A DNA stretch of 21,177 nucleotides from BM509 sp036396915 (GTDB taxonomy: Bacteria > Desulfobacterota > Desulfuromonadia > Desulfuromonadales > Geopsychrobacteraceae), in assembly GCA_036396915.1 (NCBI GenBank), contig DASWJX010000231.1, forward strand, positions 1-21,177. Reading direction: 5' to 3'. Below are positions 1 through 9,359 of the stretch, one piece after another. Positions within the stretch are counted from its first letter, which is position 1; each line of letters opens with the position of its first letter. Position numbers and translations under genes: made by a program. The notes beneath the pieces are model-generated. The model did no database searches, was not told the origin of the DNA, and saw only the letters and a program-made list of their open reading frames with translations.

Positions 1-242
1 AGCTCGGTGCCGTTGACGATGATCTGTCCGCGCTGGTGCTCCTCAAGCCGGTTGATGCAGCGGATCAGGGTCGATTTTCCTGAACCGGAGGGGCCGCAGA
101 TGACAATCCGTTCCTTCAGCTTCACCTGCAGATTGATGTCACTGAGCACGTGGAACTCCCCGTACCACTTGTGCATGCTGTTGACTTCGATGATCGGCGC
201 GGCAGCAGGGACGGATGCTGACCGGTTTTCGGTCTCTTTCAT
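1..242 (-). CDS. aapP: Amino-acid ABC transporter ATP-binding protein, N-terminal part only (AapP/GlnQ-like)
   Basis: ATPase subunit that powers import of polar amino acids at the inner membrane. Only the first 80 codons lie in the window; the rest is beyond the left edge. Translation from ATG at 242 gives a short tail, then IIEVNSMHKWYGEFHVL, which is the usual start of GlnQ/AapP-type ATPases. The Walker A motif GPSGSGKST is at residues 50-58, followed by LIRCINRLEEHQRGQI, typical of the polar-amino-acid uptake subfamily. It follows the aapM-like permease by 32 nt on the same strand, so it is the last gene of a J-Q-M-P operon. The ribosome binding site is weak (AGAAGG only 2 nt from ATG). 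The family call is firm. The symbol rests on the operon context rather than on this fragment alone. Confidence 0.9.
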   Translation of the reverse strand, partial: MKETENRSASVPAAAPIIEVNSMHKWYGEFHVLSDINLQVKLKERIVICGPSGSGKSTLIRCINRLEEHQRGQIIVNGTE

Positions 243-274
243 AGCCTTCTCGCAAGTTGCGGCCTGCTGAACGG

Positions 275-1369
275 TCAGCGGCCGGTGTGCAGTGTTCTTT
301 CCAGTTTTCGACTGTAGCTCGACATCGCATAGCAGCAGACAAAATAGAGGACCGCCAGGAAGATGTAGGCCTCGGTGGAATAGCCGGTCCACTTGGGGTT
401 CGACAGGGTCACCTTGGTGGTCTTCAGGACATCGTAGAGGGCAATGATGACCACCAGCGAGGTGTCTTTGAAGGCGGACAGCAGAATGCCCACCGATGGC
501 GGGATGACGATCTTCAGCGCCTGCGGCAGGATAACCAGTCGCATCGTCTGGTTGTAATTGAGTCCCAGCGAGTCGGCGGCTTCGAACTGGCCGCGCGGCA
601 TCGCCTGCAGGCCGCCGCGCACCACCTCGGCGATGTAGGCCGCGGTGAACATGATAATGGCAACCTGGGCGCGCAGCACCTTGTCGATGGTGATCCCCTC
701 GGGAAGAAACAGCGGGAACAGGATCGAGGACATGAACAGCAGGCTGATCAGCGGCACCCCGCGAATCATCTCGATGTAAATCACGCAGAGGGTCTTGATC
801 GCCGGCATGTTTGAGCGCCGGCCCAGCGCCAGCAGCACGCCGAGCGGATAGGCGGCAACCATGCCGAACAAGGCGAGCATGAAGGTCAGCGGCAGTCCGC
901 TCCACCGGGCGGTCTCGACCACCGGCATGCCGAAAATCCCGCCGTACATCAGGGTCGCCATGACCAGCAGGCCGACCAGCCAGATCCCGCCGAGGGACTT
1001 TTTCCAGTGTCTGCTGTCCTTGGAGTAGAACACCAGCCCGAGCAGAAGCCCGATGGCAAGACCCGGTCGCCACTGCTCGCCGTCGGGAAAGAAGCCGAAC
1101 AGGATAAAGCTGATATTTCGGGGGATGATCGACCAGCAGGCGCCGTCGATATCACGGCAGGCCTCGGCCGGGCTGTTCCAGACGCTGTCGATAAACGCCC
1201 AGCTGAAGAACGGCGGCACCAGCTGCCAGAGCAGCAGCAATATCACCACGGTCAGCAGCGCGTTATACCAGGTGTTGAACAGGTTGCCGTGCAGCCAGCC
1301 GAGCACGCCGACCTCGGTGAGCGGCGGCTTGAGATATTCGCGGGACGAAGCCCTGCTCGGGTCGCTCAT
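275..1369 (-). CDS. aapM: General L-amino-acid ABC transporter permease (AapM-like)
   Basis: Second permease of a periplasmic-binding-protein-dependent amino-acid importer, an inner-membrane protein of 364 residues. The N-terminal third has hydrophobic segments (around residues 28-50, 100-118 and 125-145). It is followed by a HisM/GlnP-type permease core with the EAA loop (EAADSLGLNYNQTMRLVILP) that contacts the ATPase, and by PQALKIVIPP. The long form with extra N-terminal membrane segments is typical of AapM/YhdY and unlike the roughly 220-residue HisM type. I chose ATG at 1369 because GAGAGG lies 7 nt upstream; an in-frame GTG at 1372 is the alternative. The start is 4 nt past the TAA of aapQ, which suggests coupled translation. 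Substrate specificity cannot be read from the sequence. Confidence 0.93.
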   Translation of the reverse strand: MSDPSRASSREYLKPPLTEVGVLGWLHGNLFNTWYNALLTVVILLLLWQLVPPFFSWAFIDSVWNSPAEACRDIDGACWSIIPRNISFILFGFFPDGEQWRPGLAIGLLLGLVFYSKDSRHWKKSLGGIWLVGLLVMATLMYGGIFGMPVVETARWSGLPLTFMLALFGMVAAYPLGVLLALGRRSNMPAIKTLCVIYIEMIRGVPLISLLFMSSILFPLFLPEGITIDKVLRAQVAIIMFTAAYIAEVVRGGLQAMPRGQFEAADSLGLNYNQTMRLVILPQALKIVIPPSVGILLSAFKDTSLVVIIALYDVLKTTKVTLSNPKWTGYSTEAYIFLAVLYFVCCYAMSSYSRKLERTLHTGR

Positions 1370-1373
1370 CACA

Positions 1374-2576
1374 TTACCTCTCCACCAGGGCCATTCTTTT
1401 GTTGTACCAGTTCATAAACACCGAGGTCGACAGGCTGAAAAACAGGTATACGACCATGATCAGCGCCACCCCTTCGATCGCCTGTCCGGTCTGGTTGATG
1501 GTGGTGTTGGTCACGGCCACGAAATCGGCATAACCGATGGCGATCGCCAGCGAGCTGTTCTTGGTCAGGTTGAGCATCTGGCTGGTCAGCGGCGGAATGA
1601 TCACGCGCAACGCCTGGGGGAAAATCACCAGATGCAGCACCTGGCCGGGGCGCAAGCCGACCGCCATGGCCGCTTCAACCTGGCCGCGGCCGACCGACTG
1701 GATGCCGGCGCGGACAATTTCGGCGACGAAGGCGGCGGTATAAAACACCAGGCCGAGCAGCAGGGCGCTGAATTCCGGGCTGACCGTCACTCCGCCCCTG
1801 AAGTTGAAGCCGCGCAGTTCCGGAAGATCCATCGCGGTCGGTGCTCCGGCCAGCAGCCAGGTCAGCAGCGGCAGCAGGATACAAAGGAGCATGCTGACCC
1901 GGATCGCCGGAAAGATTTGGCCGGTTCGCGCCTGTCGGCGGCTGCTCCAGCGATGCAGGCCCCAGCCGATGGTCAACGCCGCAAGCAGCGCCCAGCCCAT
2001 GGCCGCGTGAGCCGGATGCGCCGCCGGCACCGCGAAAATCAGCCCGCGATTGCAGAGAAACACGCCGTCGAAGGGATTGAGCGCCTGGCGCGGCGCGGGA
2101 AAGGATTCGTAGAAGATGGCGTACCAGAAGAAGAGTTGCAGCAGCACCGGGATATTCTGCATCAGCTCTATGTAGGCGGCGGCCAGTTTCGCCATCAGCC
2201 AGTTGCTGGAGAGCCGGGCAATGCCGACCAGCGTGCCGATGATGATGGTAAAGACAATGCCGATGAACGACACCTTGATAGTGTTGAGTGCGCCGACCAG
2301 CAGGGCGGCGGCATAGCTGTCCGCCGCCGAATAGTCGATGACCGACTCGCCGATCTCGAAGCCGGCTTCCTTGTCGAGGAAGCCGAAGCCGGTGGCAATC
2401 GACTGCCGCTCAAGATTGGCCTGGGTATTGGCAAACAGGTAATAGCTGACCAGGGCCACCAGCAGCAGCGCCGCAATCTGAAAAACAACGGCCCGCTTAT
2501 CGGGGTCGTGCCGGAACGGCACGGCGCCCGGCAGACGGTTTGCGTCCGTCGTGGTGCTGGAAGGGTCTCTTTTCAA
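1374..2576 (-). CDS. aapQ: General L-amino-acid ABC transporter permease (AapQ-like)
   Basis: First permease of the importer, 400 residues, inner membrane. After a hydrophilic N-terminus there is a membrane segment (about residues 32-49, FQIAALLLVALVSYYLF). A periplasmic stretch then leads to ALLVGALNTIKVSFIGIVFT, where the permease fold begins. A long insertion contains two further hydrophobic segments (about residues 190-245). The C-terminal core has FNFRGG and the EAA loop (EAAMAVGLRPGQVLHLVIFP), then PQALRVIIPPLTSQMLN. Length and motifs match AapQ/YhdX of the general amino-acid transporters. The start appears to be TTG at 2576, with AGGA 6 nt upstream. Homologous sequence (DPDKRAVVFQI) lies upstream of any good internal ATG, which supports the TTG. 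Confidence 0.92.
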   Translation of the reverse strand: MKRDPSSTTTDANRLPGAVPFRHDPDKRAVVFQIAALLLVALVSYYLFANTQANLERQSIATGFGFLDKEAGFEIGESVIDYSAADSYAAALLVGALNTIKVSFIGIVFTIIIGTLVGIARLSSNWLMAKLAAAYIELMQNIPVLLQLFFWYAIFYESFPAPRQALNPFDGVFLCNRGLIFAVPAAHPAHAAMGWALLAALTIGWGLHRWSSRRQARTGQIFPAIRVSMLLCILLPLLTWLLAGAPTAMDLPELRGFNFRGGVTVSPEFSALLLGLVFYTAAFVAEIVRAGIQSVGRGQVEAAMAVGLRPGQVLHLVIFPQALRVIIPPLTSQMLNLTKNSSLAIAIGYADFVAVTNTTINQTGQAIEGVALIMVVYLFFSLSTSVFMNWYNKRMALVER

Positions 2577-2643
2577 GCCTCGTCCTGTGGTTTCTGCGAT
2601 CCGGTCGGGCCGGGAGGAGAGCGAGCGATCAGCATGGACAGGT

Positions 2644-2674
2644 CGGGGAGGCGGCGCCAGGCGCCGCCGCCCCG
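2644..2674 (-). repeat. Strong GC stem-loop between aapJ and aapQ
   Basis: In the 114-nt gap after aapJ, arms 2644-2648 with 2670-2674 (5 bp) and 2650-2656 with 2662-2668 (7 bp, GGCGGCG/CGCCGCC) form a stem broken by one mismatch and capped by a 5-nt loop. No T-run follows on the minus strand, so it is not a simple terminator. In known binding-protein operons, a stem placed like this protects the upstream mRNA or lets few transcripts through to the permeases. That role is inferred here. Confidence 0.75.
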
Positions 2675-2690
2675 GCCGGATTGCAAAAGC

Positions 2691-3710
2691 CTATTTGAAC
2701 GGCGGGGCGTACATCAGGCCGCCGTCGCTCCACAGGGCGTTCAGTCCGCGGGCCAGCCCGAGGGTGGTGTTGACGCCGACGTTGCGCTCGAAAACCTCGC
2801 CGTAGTTGCCGACCTGCTTGACGATGTTGTAGGCCCACTTTTCGTCGAGACCGAGGGCTGCGCCGTTGCCCTCGATCACGCCGAGGAAACGCTGCACCAT
2901 CGGATCCTTGCTCTTGAGCATCTCGTCGATGTTGTGAGAGGTAATCCCCATCTCTTCGGCACCGATCATCGCCAGCACCGAGAAGTCGACGATGTCGCGC
3001 CACTGGTCGTCGCCATGCCGCACGGCCGGCGCCAGGGGTTCCTTGGAGATGATGTCCGGCAGCAGGGCATAATCTTTCGGATTGGGGGCGATCGCCCGGG
3101 TTCCGGCCAGCTGCGAAGCGTCCGAGGTCAGCACGTCGCAGCGCCCGGCGAAGAAGGTCTTGGCCAGTTCCGACGTGGACTCGATCACCACCGGTTTCCA
3201 GTCCATATTGTTGGAACGGAAAAAGTCGGCGGCGTTCTGTTCGGTAGTGGTTCCCGGCAAAACGCAGACGGTCGCGCCGCTGAGCTCCCTGGCGCTCGTC
3301 ACGCCGAGTTTTTTCGGCACCAGGAAGCCTTGCCCGTCATAGTAGTTGACGGTGACGAAGTTGAGGCCGAGCTGGGTCTCGCGGCTCAGGGTGCGGGTGG
3401 CGTTGCGGGTCAGCAGATCGATCTCGCCCGACTGCAGGGCGGTGAAACGCTGCTGAGCGGTCAGCGGCGTGAACTTGACCTTCCCGGCATCGCCGAAGAC
3501 TGCCGCGGCGACGGCCCGGGCGGTATCGACATCCAGCCCTTTCCAGACCCCTTTTTCGTCCGGCATGCCGAAGCCGAAGACTCCGCCGTTCACCCCCGCC
3601 TGGATGAAGCCTTTTTTCTTCACCGCATCCAGATCCTTGCCGGCAAAGGCGACACCCGCGGCCAAAAACGAAAGGATCGCCGCCAATACGGTCAGTCTGC
3701 TCAGTCTCAT
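2691..3710 (-). CDS. aapJ: Amino-acid ABC transporter periplasmic binding protein (AapJ-like)
   Basis: Periplasmic solute-binding protein that captures L-amino acids and delivers them to the AapQ/AapM permeases, 339 residues. The N-terminus is a clear signal peptide: MRLSR, then the hydrophobic stretch LTVLAAILSFLAAG, then VAFA before Gly24, a type I cleavage site. The mature part begins DLDAVKKKGFIQAGV and contains GFGMPDEKGVWKGLDVDTARA and DLLTRNATRTLSRETQLG, characteristic of the family-3 solute-binding proteins of the AapJ/YhdW group. Length fits the group (about 340). ATG at 3710 has a strong AAGGAGG upstream, and an almost consensus sigma-70 promoter lies about 75 nt further up. It is the first gene of the aap operon and probably the most highly expressed. 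Confidence 0.95.
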   Translation of the reverse strand: MRLSRLTVLAAILSFLAAGVAFAGKDLDAVKKKGFIQAGVNGGVFGFGMPDEKGVWKGLDVDTARAVAAAVFGDAGKVKFTPLTAQQRFTALQSGEIDLLTRNATRTLSRETQLGLNFVTVNYYDGQGFLVPKKLGVTSARELSGATVCVLPGTTTEQNAADFFRSNNMDWKPVVIESTSELAKTFFAGRCDVLTSDASQLAGTRAIAPNPKDYALLPDIISKEPLAPAVRHGDDQWRDIVDFSVLAMIGAEEMGITSHNIDEMLKSKDPMVQRFLGVIEGNGAALGLDEKWAYNIVKQVGNYGEVFERNVGVNTTLGLARGLNALWSDGGLMYAPPFK

Positions 3711-3787
3711 CTGTGTACCTCCTTGAAAGGGTCGGATTGTCGAACCGGAATCGGCAAGGAATCAGCAACAGTAGAACGATGTGTCAA

Positions 3788-3816
3788 ATGATACGTTGCA
3801 CTTCCTGTACTGTCAA
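3788..3816 (-). promoter_or_regulatory. Sigma-70-type promoter of the aapJQM(P) operon
   Basis: Reading the minus strand, TTGACA (3816-3811, 6 of 6) is followed after 17 nt by TATCAT (3793-3788, 5 of 6). The expected start of transcription is near 3781, about 70 nt before the aapJ ATG. A second TTGACA directly abuts the -10 box (3787-3782) but has no good partner. I saw no sigma-54 type GG/GC element. Confidence 0.75.
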
Positions 3817-3901
3817 TCGATCGCCCCCCGCTTTCGCAGTGATTGCCGGGCTCTGCCCGCAGCGTCGCAGCGCGATGTGTCGGCGACCGCCGGCACCACG
3901 A

Positions 3902-3933
3902 AAAAGGCCCGCGGCAATTGCCGCGGGCCTTTT
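3902..3933 (-). terminator. Rho-independent terminator downstream of eno
   Basis: A perfect 32-nt palindrome (16-bp arms, rich in GGCCCGCGGC, centred on AATT at 3916-3919) begins 25 nt past the eno stop. In the minus-strand reading it ends in TTTT followed by TTC. Because it is symmetric with A/T flanks it could act weakly in both directions, but only eno runs into it. Confidence 0.88.
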
Positions 3934-3957
3934 ATAGCGAAGTTTTGCAAACGGGAA

Positions 3958-5244
<1,287 letters not shown>

Positions 5245-5329
5245 GTTATTCCCCTTGATACAAAAAAGTTAACAGGGTATCGTCCTGACAGTAAACCTGC
5301 CGGAACCGAGTCGACAAATGCAGTCGCCA

Positions 5330-5357
5330 TTTATATCACAAGGCGGGTCCATGTGAA
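5330..5357 (-). promoter_or_regulatory. Probable extended -10 promoter of eno
   Basis: On the minus strand TTCACA (5357-5352) is followed after 16 nt by TATAAA (5335-5330), preceded by TGA to give an extended -10 (TGN). Predicted transcription start is near 5323, leaving about 80 nt of leader. The element lies in the 149-nt gap shared with the divergent glycosyltransferase gene, for which I could not find a comparable promoter. Confidence 0.55.
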
Positions 5358-5393
5358 GTCTAAAATGCTTTTCCTTGCCGATAAATAACCCGC

Positions 5394-6479
5394 ATGACCA
5401 AAGAATTATCCATTATCGTTCCCGTGTTCAATGAAGAGGAGCAACTGCCCTGTCTGCTGACCGACCTGATCCGTCAACAGCAGGTCGATTTCGAGCTGCT
5501 GATCTGCGATGGCGGATCGGGAGACGACGGTCTGCCCCGGCTGGAGCGGATGCGTGAACATCTTCCCTATCCGCTCCGGGTCATCGAGGCGGCCAGGGGG
5601 CGCGGCTTTCAGCTCAATGCGGGGGCGGATGCGGCGCGGGGGGAATGGTTGCTGTTTCTGCATGTCGACAGCCGGTTTGACGACCCGCTGGCCCTGCGCA
5701 AGGGGCTCGATACCCTCGTGCCGGAAGGGCAGGGGCTGGTGGCCGGGCATTTCAGCCTGCGCTTTCGCCGCAGCAGCGCGGAACCGGCCTTCGGCTATTA
5801 TTATCACGAGTGGAAGGCCCGGCTGGACCGCCCCGAATGTCTCCACGGCGATCAGGGGATGCTGATGCGGCGGAGCACCTTCCGCGGCGTCGGCCTGTTC
5901 CGCACGGATCTGCCGGTGATGGAGGATACCGATTTCGCCGAGCGGCTGCGGCGGCAGGGGCGCTGGCTGCTGTTGGCGCCGCAACTATCCACCTCGGCCC
6001 GCCGTTTCGAGCGGGAAGGGCTCAAGCAGCGGCAACTGATCAGCGCCCTGCTCATGAATTTCAGGAGCATCGGCTGGACCGGTTTTTTCAGCTCGGTCAA
6101 GGATGTCTACCGCTGCCAGGCCGACACCGGCCGTTTGGCGGTTCTGCCGTTTTTCCGGCAGATAAAAGCGCTGCTGGACCGTCAAGCAGCTCGGGAGCGC
6201 CGAACGATCTGGTTCCGCAGCGGCTGTTATGTGCGCGGCCACGCCTGGCAACTGGCCTTTGCCCTCGATGCCTGGCGTGCCTTTCGCGCCGGCAAACCGC
6301 CCGGCCGGGGGAACCTGATGTGCCTGCGCCTGTTTGAGCCGCTGTTCAATCTGTTCACCGATAACCCGTTAGGACGACTGGCGGCGACGCTGCTGCTGAA
6401 AGTCTGGTTTCGCTGGACGTATTTTCTGCTGTGGCGAAAAGAGCGAAAGCTCCCCGCTGCGCAGGGAGCGCACGGCTGA
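5394..6479 (+). CDS. Family-2 glycosyltransferase (TIGR04283-like) with a C-terminal extension
   Basis: Predicted glycosyltransferase of the GT-A fold, 361 residues, acceptor unknown. The N-terminus LSIIVPVFNEEEQLP and ELLICDGGSGDDG (residues 5-46) form the nucleotide-sugar site. RGRGFQLNAGADAARGEWLL followed by FLHVDS holds the DxD-like element; related proteins usually read HADT or HADS. GDQGMLMRR and PVMEDTDFAERLRRQGR match the acceptor half of the TIGR04283 group, followed by TSARRFEREG. Residues from about 255 on form a basic, Trp/Phe-rich tail (ending YFLLWRKERK) that may be membrane-associated and is longer than in typical members. Some TIGR04283 relatives are annotated in arsenosugar synthesis, but no arsM or radical-SAM partner is visible here. 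No convincing ribosome binding site precedes the ATG. Confidence 0.8.
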   Translation: MTKELSIIVPVFNEEEQLPCLLTDLIRQQQVDFELLICDGGSGDDGLPRLERMREHLPYPLRVIEAARGRGFQLNAGADAARGEWLLFLHVDSRFDDPLALRKGLDTLVPEGQGLVAGHFSLRFRRSSAEPAFGYYYHEWKARLDRPECLHGDQGMLMRRSTFRGVGLFRTDLPVMEDTDFAERLRRQGRWLLLAPQLSTSARRFEREGLKQRQLISALLMNFRSIGWTGFFSSVKDVYRCQADTGRLAVLPFFRQIKALLDRQAARERRTIWFRSGCYVRGHAWQLAFALDAWRAFRAGKPPGRGNLMCLRLFEPLFNLFTDNPLGRLAATLLLKVWFRWTYFLLWRKERKLPAAQGAHG

Positions 6480-6654
6480 TCGACCAACCCTGGCCGGGCC
6501 AGACGGTCGCTCCGCAATGTCCGGTGCTGCCGTTCCTCCCCGTGTCGACCCCTTTAAGTTCTTGCCGGTTGCCCCGCCCCGGTCATTTATGTTAAAGAAT
6601 CCGCTTGTATTTCATCATTCCAACAATCGACGAGACAATCGAAGGAGCCCGCGA

Positions 6655-8097
6655 GTGACTGTTGAACATAACGACTTCAAAGTAAGGGACCTGTCCCTGG
6701 CCGAATGGGGACGCAAGGAGATCGAACTGGCGCAGGTGGAGATGCCCGGCTTGATGGCGCTGCGCGAGGAGTATCGGGGCCGGCTTCCCCTGCGGGGCGC
6801 CCGCATTACCGGGTCGTTGCACATGACCATCCAGACGGCGGTGTTGATGGAAACCCTGATCGATCTGGGCGCCCGGGTCCGCTGGTGTTCCTGTAATATT
6901 TTTTCCACCCAGGATCATGCCGCCGCCGCGGTCGCCGTCGGCCCGCAAGGCACGCCGGAAGCTCCGCTGGGCGTGCCGGTATTCGCCTGGAAGGGTGAGA
7001 CCCTGGAAGAGTACTGGTGGTGCACCGAGCAGGCCCTGAGCTGGCCGGACGGCGAGTATCCGAACATGATTCTGGATGACGGCGGCGATGCGACCATGAT
7101 GGTGCTGAAGGCCAACGAATGGGAACAGAGCGGCGTTCCGGACCTTGCCGAGGACGCTCCGGAAGACTGGTGCGCACTGGTCACGCTGCTGAAAGCCTCC
7201 CTGGCGGAACATCCGCGGAAGTGGAGCGCCACGGCCGCTTCGATCAAGGGGGTGACCGAGGAGACCACCACCGGTGTGCATCGTCTTTATCAGCTGGCCG
7301 CCGCCGGGCAGCTGCTCTTCCCGGCGATGAACGTCAACGATGCGGTGACCAAGTCGAAATTCGACAACGTCTACGGCTGTCGCCACTCCCTGGTTGACGG
7401 GATCATGCGCGCCACCGACGTCATGCTTTCGGGCAAGGTGGCCGTGGTCTGCGGCTACGGCGATGTCGGCAAGGGCTGCTGTCAGTCGCTGCGCGGGCAG
7501 GGCGCGCGGGTCATCGTCACCGAAATCGACCCGATCTGCGCGTTGCAGGCCTTGATGGAGGGTTACGAGGTCAAGCGGGTGGAGGATGTTCTGGAGACCG
7601 CCGACCTGTTCGTCACCACCACCGGCAACAAGGACGTTATCACCCTGGAGCATATGCGGCGGATGAAGAACAACGCCATCGTCGGCAACATCGGTCATTT
7701 TGACAACGAGATCGAAATGGCGGCGCTGGAAAAAGCCGGCGATGTGCGGCGTGAGAACATCAAACCGCAGGTCGATCGCTGGGTGTTCGCGGACGGGCAC
7801 GGAGTGCTTGTGCTGGCGGAGGGACGGCTGCTCAATCTCGGCTGCGCCACCGGCCATCCGAGTTTTGTCATGTCCAATTCGTTCACCAATCAGGTCATGG
7901 CGCAGATCGAACTGTTCTGCAACGGCGCAAACTACAACAATCAGGTCTATGTGCTGCCGAAACAGCTGGATGAAAAGGTCGCGCGCCTCCATCTGGACAA
8001 GCTGGGGGCCAGACTGACCGTACTGACCCCCGAGCAGTCGGAGTATCTGGGGATACCGAGCGACGGGCCGTACAAGTCGGACAGCTATCGTTATTGA
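6655..8097 (+). CDS. ahcY: S-adenosylhomocysteine hydrolase (adenosylhomocysteinase)
   Basis: Splits S-adenosylhomocysteine into adenosine and homocysteine, removing the inhibitory product of methyltransferases; cytosolic, NAD-dependent, usually tetrameric. The 480 residues begin DFKVRDLSLAEWGRKEIELA, the usual N-terminus. Further landmarks are SCNIFSTQDHAAAA, NVNDAVTKSKFDN (with the active-site Lys), the NAD-binding GYGDVGKG (267-274), VGNIGHFDNEIE, and the C-terminus KSDSYRY. The segment of roughly 40 residues around EDAPEDWCALVTLLKASL is the insertion of the long bacterial form. I chose GTG at 6655 because GGAG lies 7 nt before it and homology starts there. The frame stays open upstream to 6517 but that stretch is not conserved-looking. 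No SAH riboswitch is recognisable in the 175-nt gap upstream. Confidence 0.98.
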   Translation: MTVEHNDFKVRDLSLAEWGRKEIELAQVEMPGLMALREEYRGRLPLRGARITGSLHMTIQTAVLMETLIDLGARVRWCSCNIFSTQDHAAAAVAVGPQGTPEAPLGVPVFAWKGETLEEYWWCTEQALSWPDGEYPNMILDDGGDATMMVLKANEWEQSGVPDLAEDAPEDWCALVTLLKASLAEHPRKWSATAASIKGVTEETTTGVHRLYQLAAAGQLLFPAMNVNDAVTKSKFDNVYGCRHSLVDGIMRATDVMLSGKVAVVCGYGDVGKGCCQSLRGQGARVIVTEIDPICALQALMEGYEVKRVEDVLETADLFVTTTGNKDVITLEHMRRMKNNAIVGNIGHFDNEIEMAALEKAGDVRRENIKPQVDRWVFADGHGVLVLAEGRLLNLGCATGHPSFVMSNSFTNQVMAQIELFCNGANYNNQVYVLPKQLDEKVARLHLDKLGARLTVLTPEQSEYLGIPSDGPYKSDSYRY

Positions 8098-8172
8098 TCC
8101 GGCGGCAACCTGCCGGCAATCCTTCGCGCGGCCTGTTTGTCGCGGGGGGGGGCACGTGAAATAAAGATTAAC

Positions 8173-8203
8173 CCAAGGGCCTCCGTAGATCGGGGGCCCT
8201 TGG
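8173..8203. terminator. Hairpin between the convergent ahcY and lptG genes
   Basis: CCAAGGGCCTCCG (8173-8185) pairs with CGGGGGCCCTTGG (8191-8203), 13 bp including one G-T wobble, around the loop TAGAT. It lies 76 nt past ahcY and 74 nt past the end of lptG. Neither side has a long T-run, so it may be a weak two-way terminator or a transcript-end stabiliser. A smaller hairpin (CCGGC/GCCGG, 8099-8116) directly follows the ahcY stop. On the minus strand a T6 run (8245-8240) after lptG lacks a strong stem. Confidence 0.6.
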
Positions 8204-8276
8204 TCGTGGTGCTTCCGTTGCGCGTGCCGTATCCGCTGCAAAAAAGAGCGCTTTACGCGGGATCGGCAGGAATTGT

Positions 8277-9359
8277 TTAATCCCGGATGTTGAGCAGCAA
8301 CCAGATGCCGACCAGCAGGAATATCACATTGACGGCCCAGGCGGCGACGACGGGAGCCAGCGCGCCGGAGTAGCCGAAGGCCAGCACCAGCGATTGCAGG
8401 ATAAAGTAGATCACTCCGATGCCGAGGCTGAGCCCGATACCGACGGCGATACTGCTGCCGCGTCCTCTCTGCAGGGCAAAGGGGACACCCAGAAATGCCA
8501 TGATCAGACAGGTGAAGGGCGCGGCGAGGCGGCCGTGCATGTCGACCAGGTGCCGGGTGGCGTCGAACCCTTCGGCCTGGAGTTTCCGCACCAGCCGGGA
8601 GAGCTGTTTGAAGGTCATTTCGTTGTTTTTGGAACCCCCTGAGCTGAAATCCTCGGGAGACCTCCCCAGTTCCAGCACCTGGTCGTTTTTGACGTCACTC
8701 TGCAGCAGGTCGCCGTCGACCGGGTCAAAGTTCATGATTGTGACGGTTGCGGCCCGCCAGCCTCCCTGCCGGTAGCGGGCCGTCGCCGCGGTCAGGCGCC
8801 GCTCAAGCCTCGCCTTGCCGTCCAGTTGGTAAATCGTGACCCCCTGCAACGTGCTGCCTTGCGGTTCCGCCTGGACAATATGAATAATGCGTCCCTGGTC
8901 GCGGTACCAGATTTTCCCCTGGGCCAACGCCTGCCGGGACTTGCCCTGAAGCTCCACCTCAAGCAGCTGGTTCAGGTTCCGGGCGTTAATCGGCACCAGT
9001 TCTTCATTGACGATGAGCTGCAAACCCGAAACCAGCAGCGCGAGAACCATCAGCGCCCGGATGATCCTCCAGAGGCTGAGACCGCAGGCGCGCATGGCCG
9101 TAATCTCGTTGGTGCGGCCCAGGCTGCCGAGCGTCAGAACCATGGTCATCAGGACGGCGAGCGGCAGGACCTGAGAAATGATGATCGGAATGCTGTTGAG
9201 AAGAAAACTCAGGTACTGGTTTGCGCTTGCCCGATGATCGAGGAACGTGCCGATTTTTTCGAAAAAATCGATCAGCAGGTAGATGCCGGTGAAGGAGGCC
9301 AGCGTCAACAGCAGGATGTGCAGAAAGGTGCTCAGCAGGTAACGGTTGATCAGTTTCAC
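8277..9359 (-). CDS. lptG: LPS export ABC transporter permease LptG
   Basis: One of the two membrane subunits of the LptB2FG transporter, which pulls lipopolysaccharide out of the inner membrane and pushes it up the Lpt bridge. 360 residues. The first membrane segments begin at residue 5 (YLLSTFLHILLLTLASFTGIYLLI), then VLPLAVLMTMVLTLGSLGRTNEITAMRACGLSL, the conserved cytoplasmic coupling region. A periplasmic beta-jellyroll domain covers about 120-250, then three C-terminal membrane segments. I prefer GTG at 9359, which overlaps the lptF TGA as GTGA, has GGGGAG upstream and gives the usual start MKLINRYLL. An ATG at 9380 would add seven residues. lptF and lptG are coupled; the ATPase gene lptB is not in the window. 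Confidence 0.94.
   Translation of the reverse strand: MKLINRYLLSTFLHILLLTLASFTGIYLLIDFFEKIGTFLDHRASANQYLSFLLNSIPIIISQVLPLAVLMTMVLTLGSLGRTNEITAMRACGLSLWRIIRALMVLALLVSGLQLIVNEELVPINARNLNQLLEVELQGKSRQALAQGKIWYRDQGRIIHIVQAEPQGSTLQGVTIYQLDGKARLERRLTAATARYRQGGWRAATVTIMNFDPVDGDLLQSDVKNDQVLELGRSPEDFSSGGSKNNEMTFKQLSRLVRKLQAEGFDATRHLVDMHGRLAAPFTCLIMAFLGVPFALQRGRGSSIAVGIGLSLGIGVIYFILQSLVLAFGYSGALAPVVAAWAVNVIFLLVGIWLLLNIRD

Noticed and set aside
3782..3787. Second TTGACA just downstream of the aapJ -10 box
   Set aside because: No acceptable -10 sequence lies 16-18 nt further on, so it is not supported as a second promoter.
1053..3791. A 912-codon open frame on the plus strand, antisense to aapM, aapQ and aapJ
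   Set aside because: The product is low-complexity and rich in Arg, Gln, Gly, Asp and His, with no domain. It mirrors the codon bias of the three clear transporter genes on the other strand.
6480..6654. SAH or SAM riboswitch upstream of ahcY
   Set aside because: The gap lacks the conserved SAH riboswitch core and any clear aptamer-like stem set. Only an ordinary ribosome binding site is supported.
8144..8152. A run of nine G beside CACGTG in the ahcY-lptG gap
   Set aside because: Both neighbours are convergent and end here, so no promoter effect is likely. The palindrome CACGTG alone is too short to call an operator.
6592..8241. A 549-codon open frame antisense to ahcY
   Set aside because: His/Gln/Asp-rich composition typical of a reverse-strand shadow, fully covered by an unmistakable SAH hydrolase.
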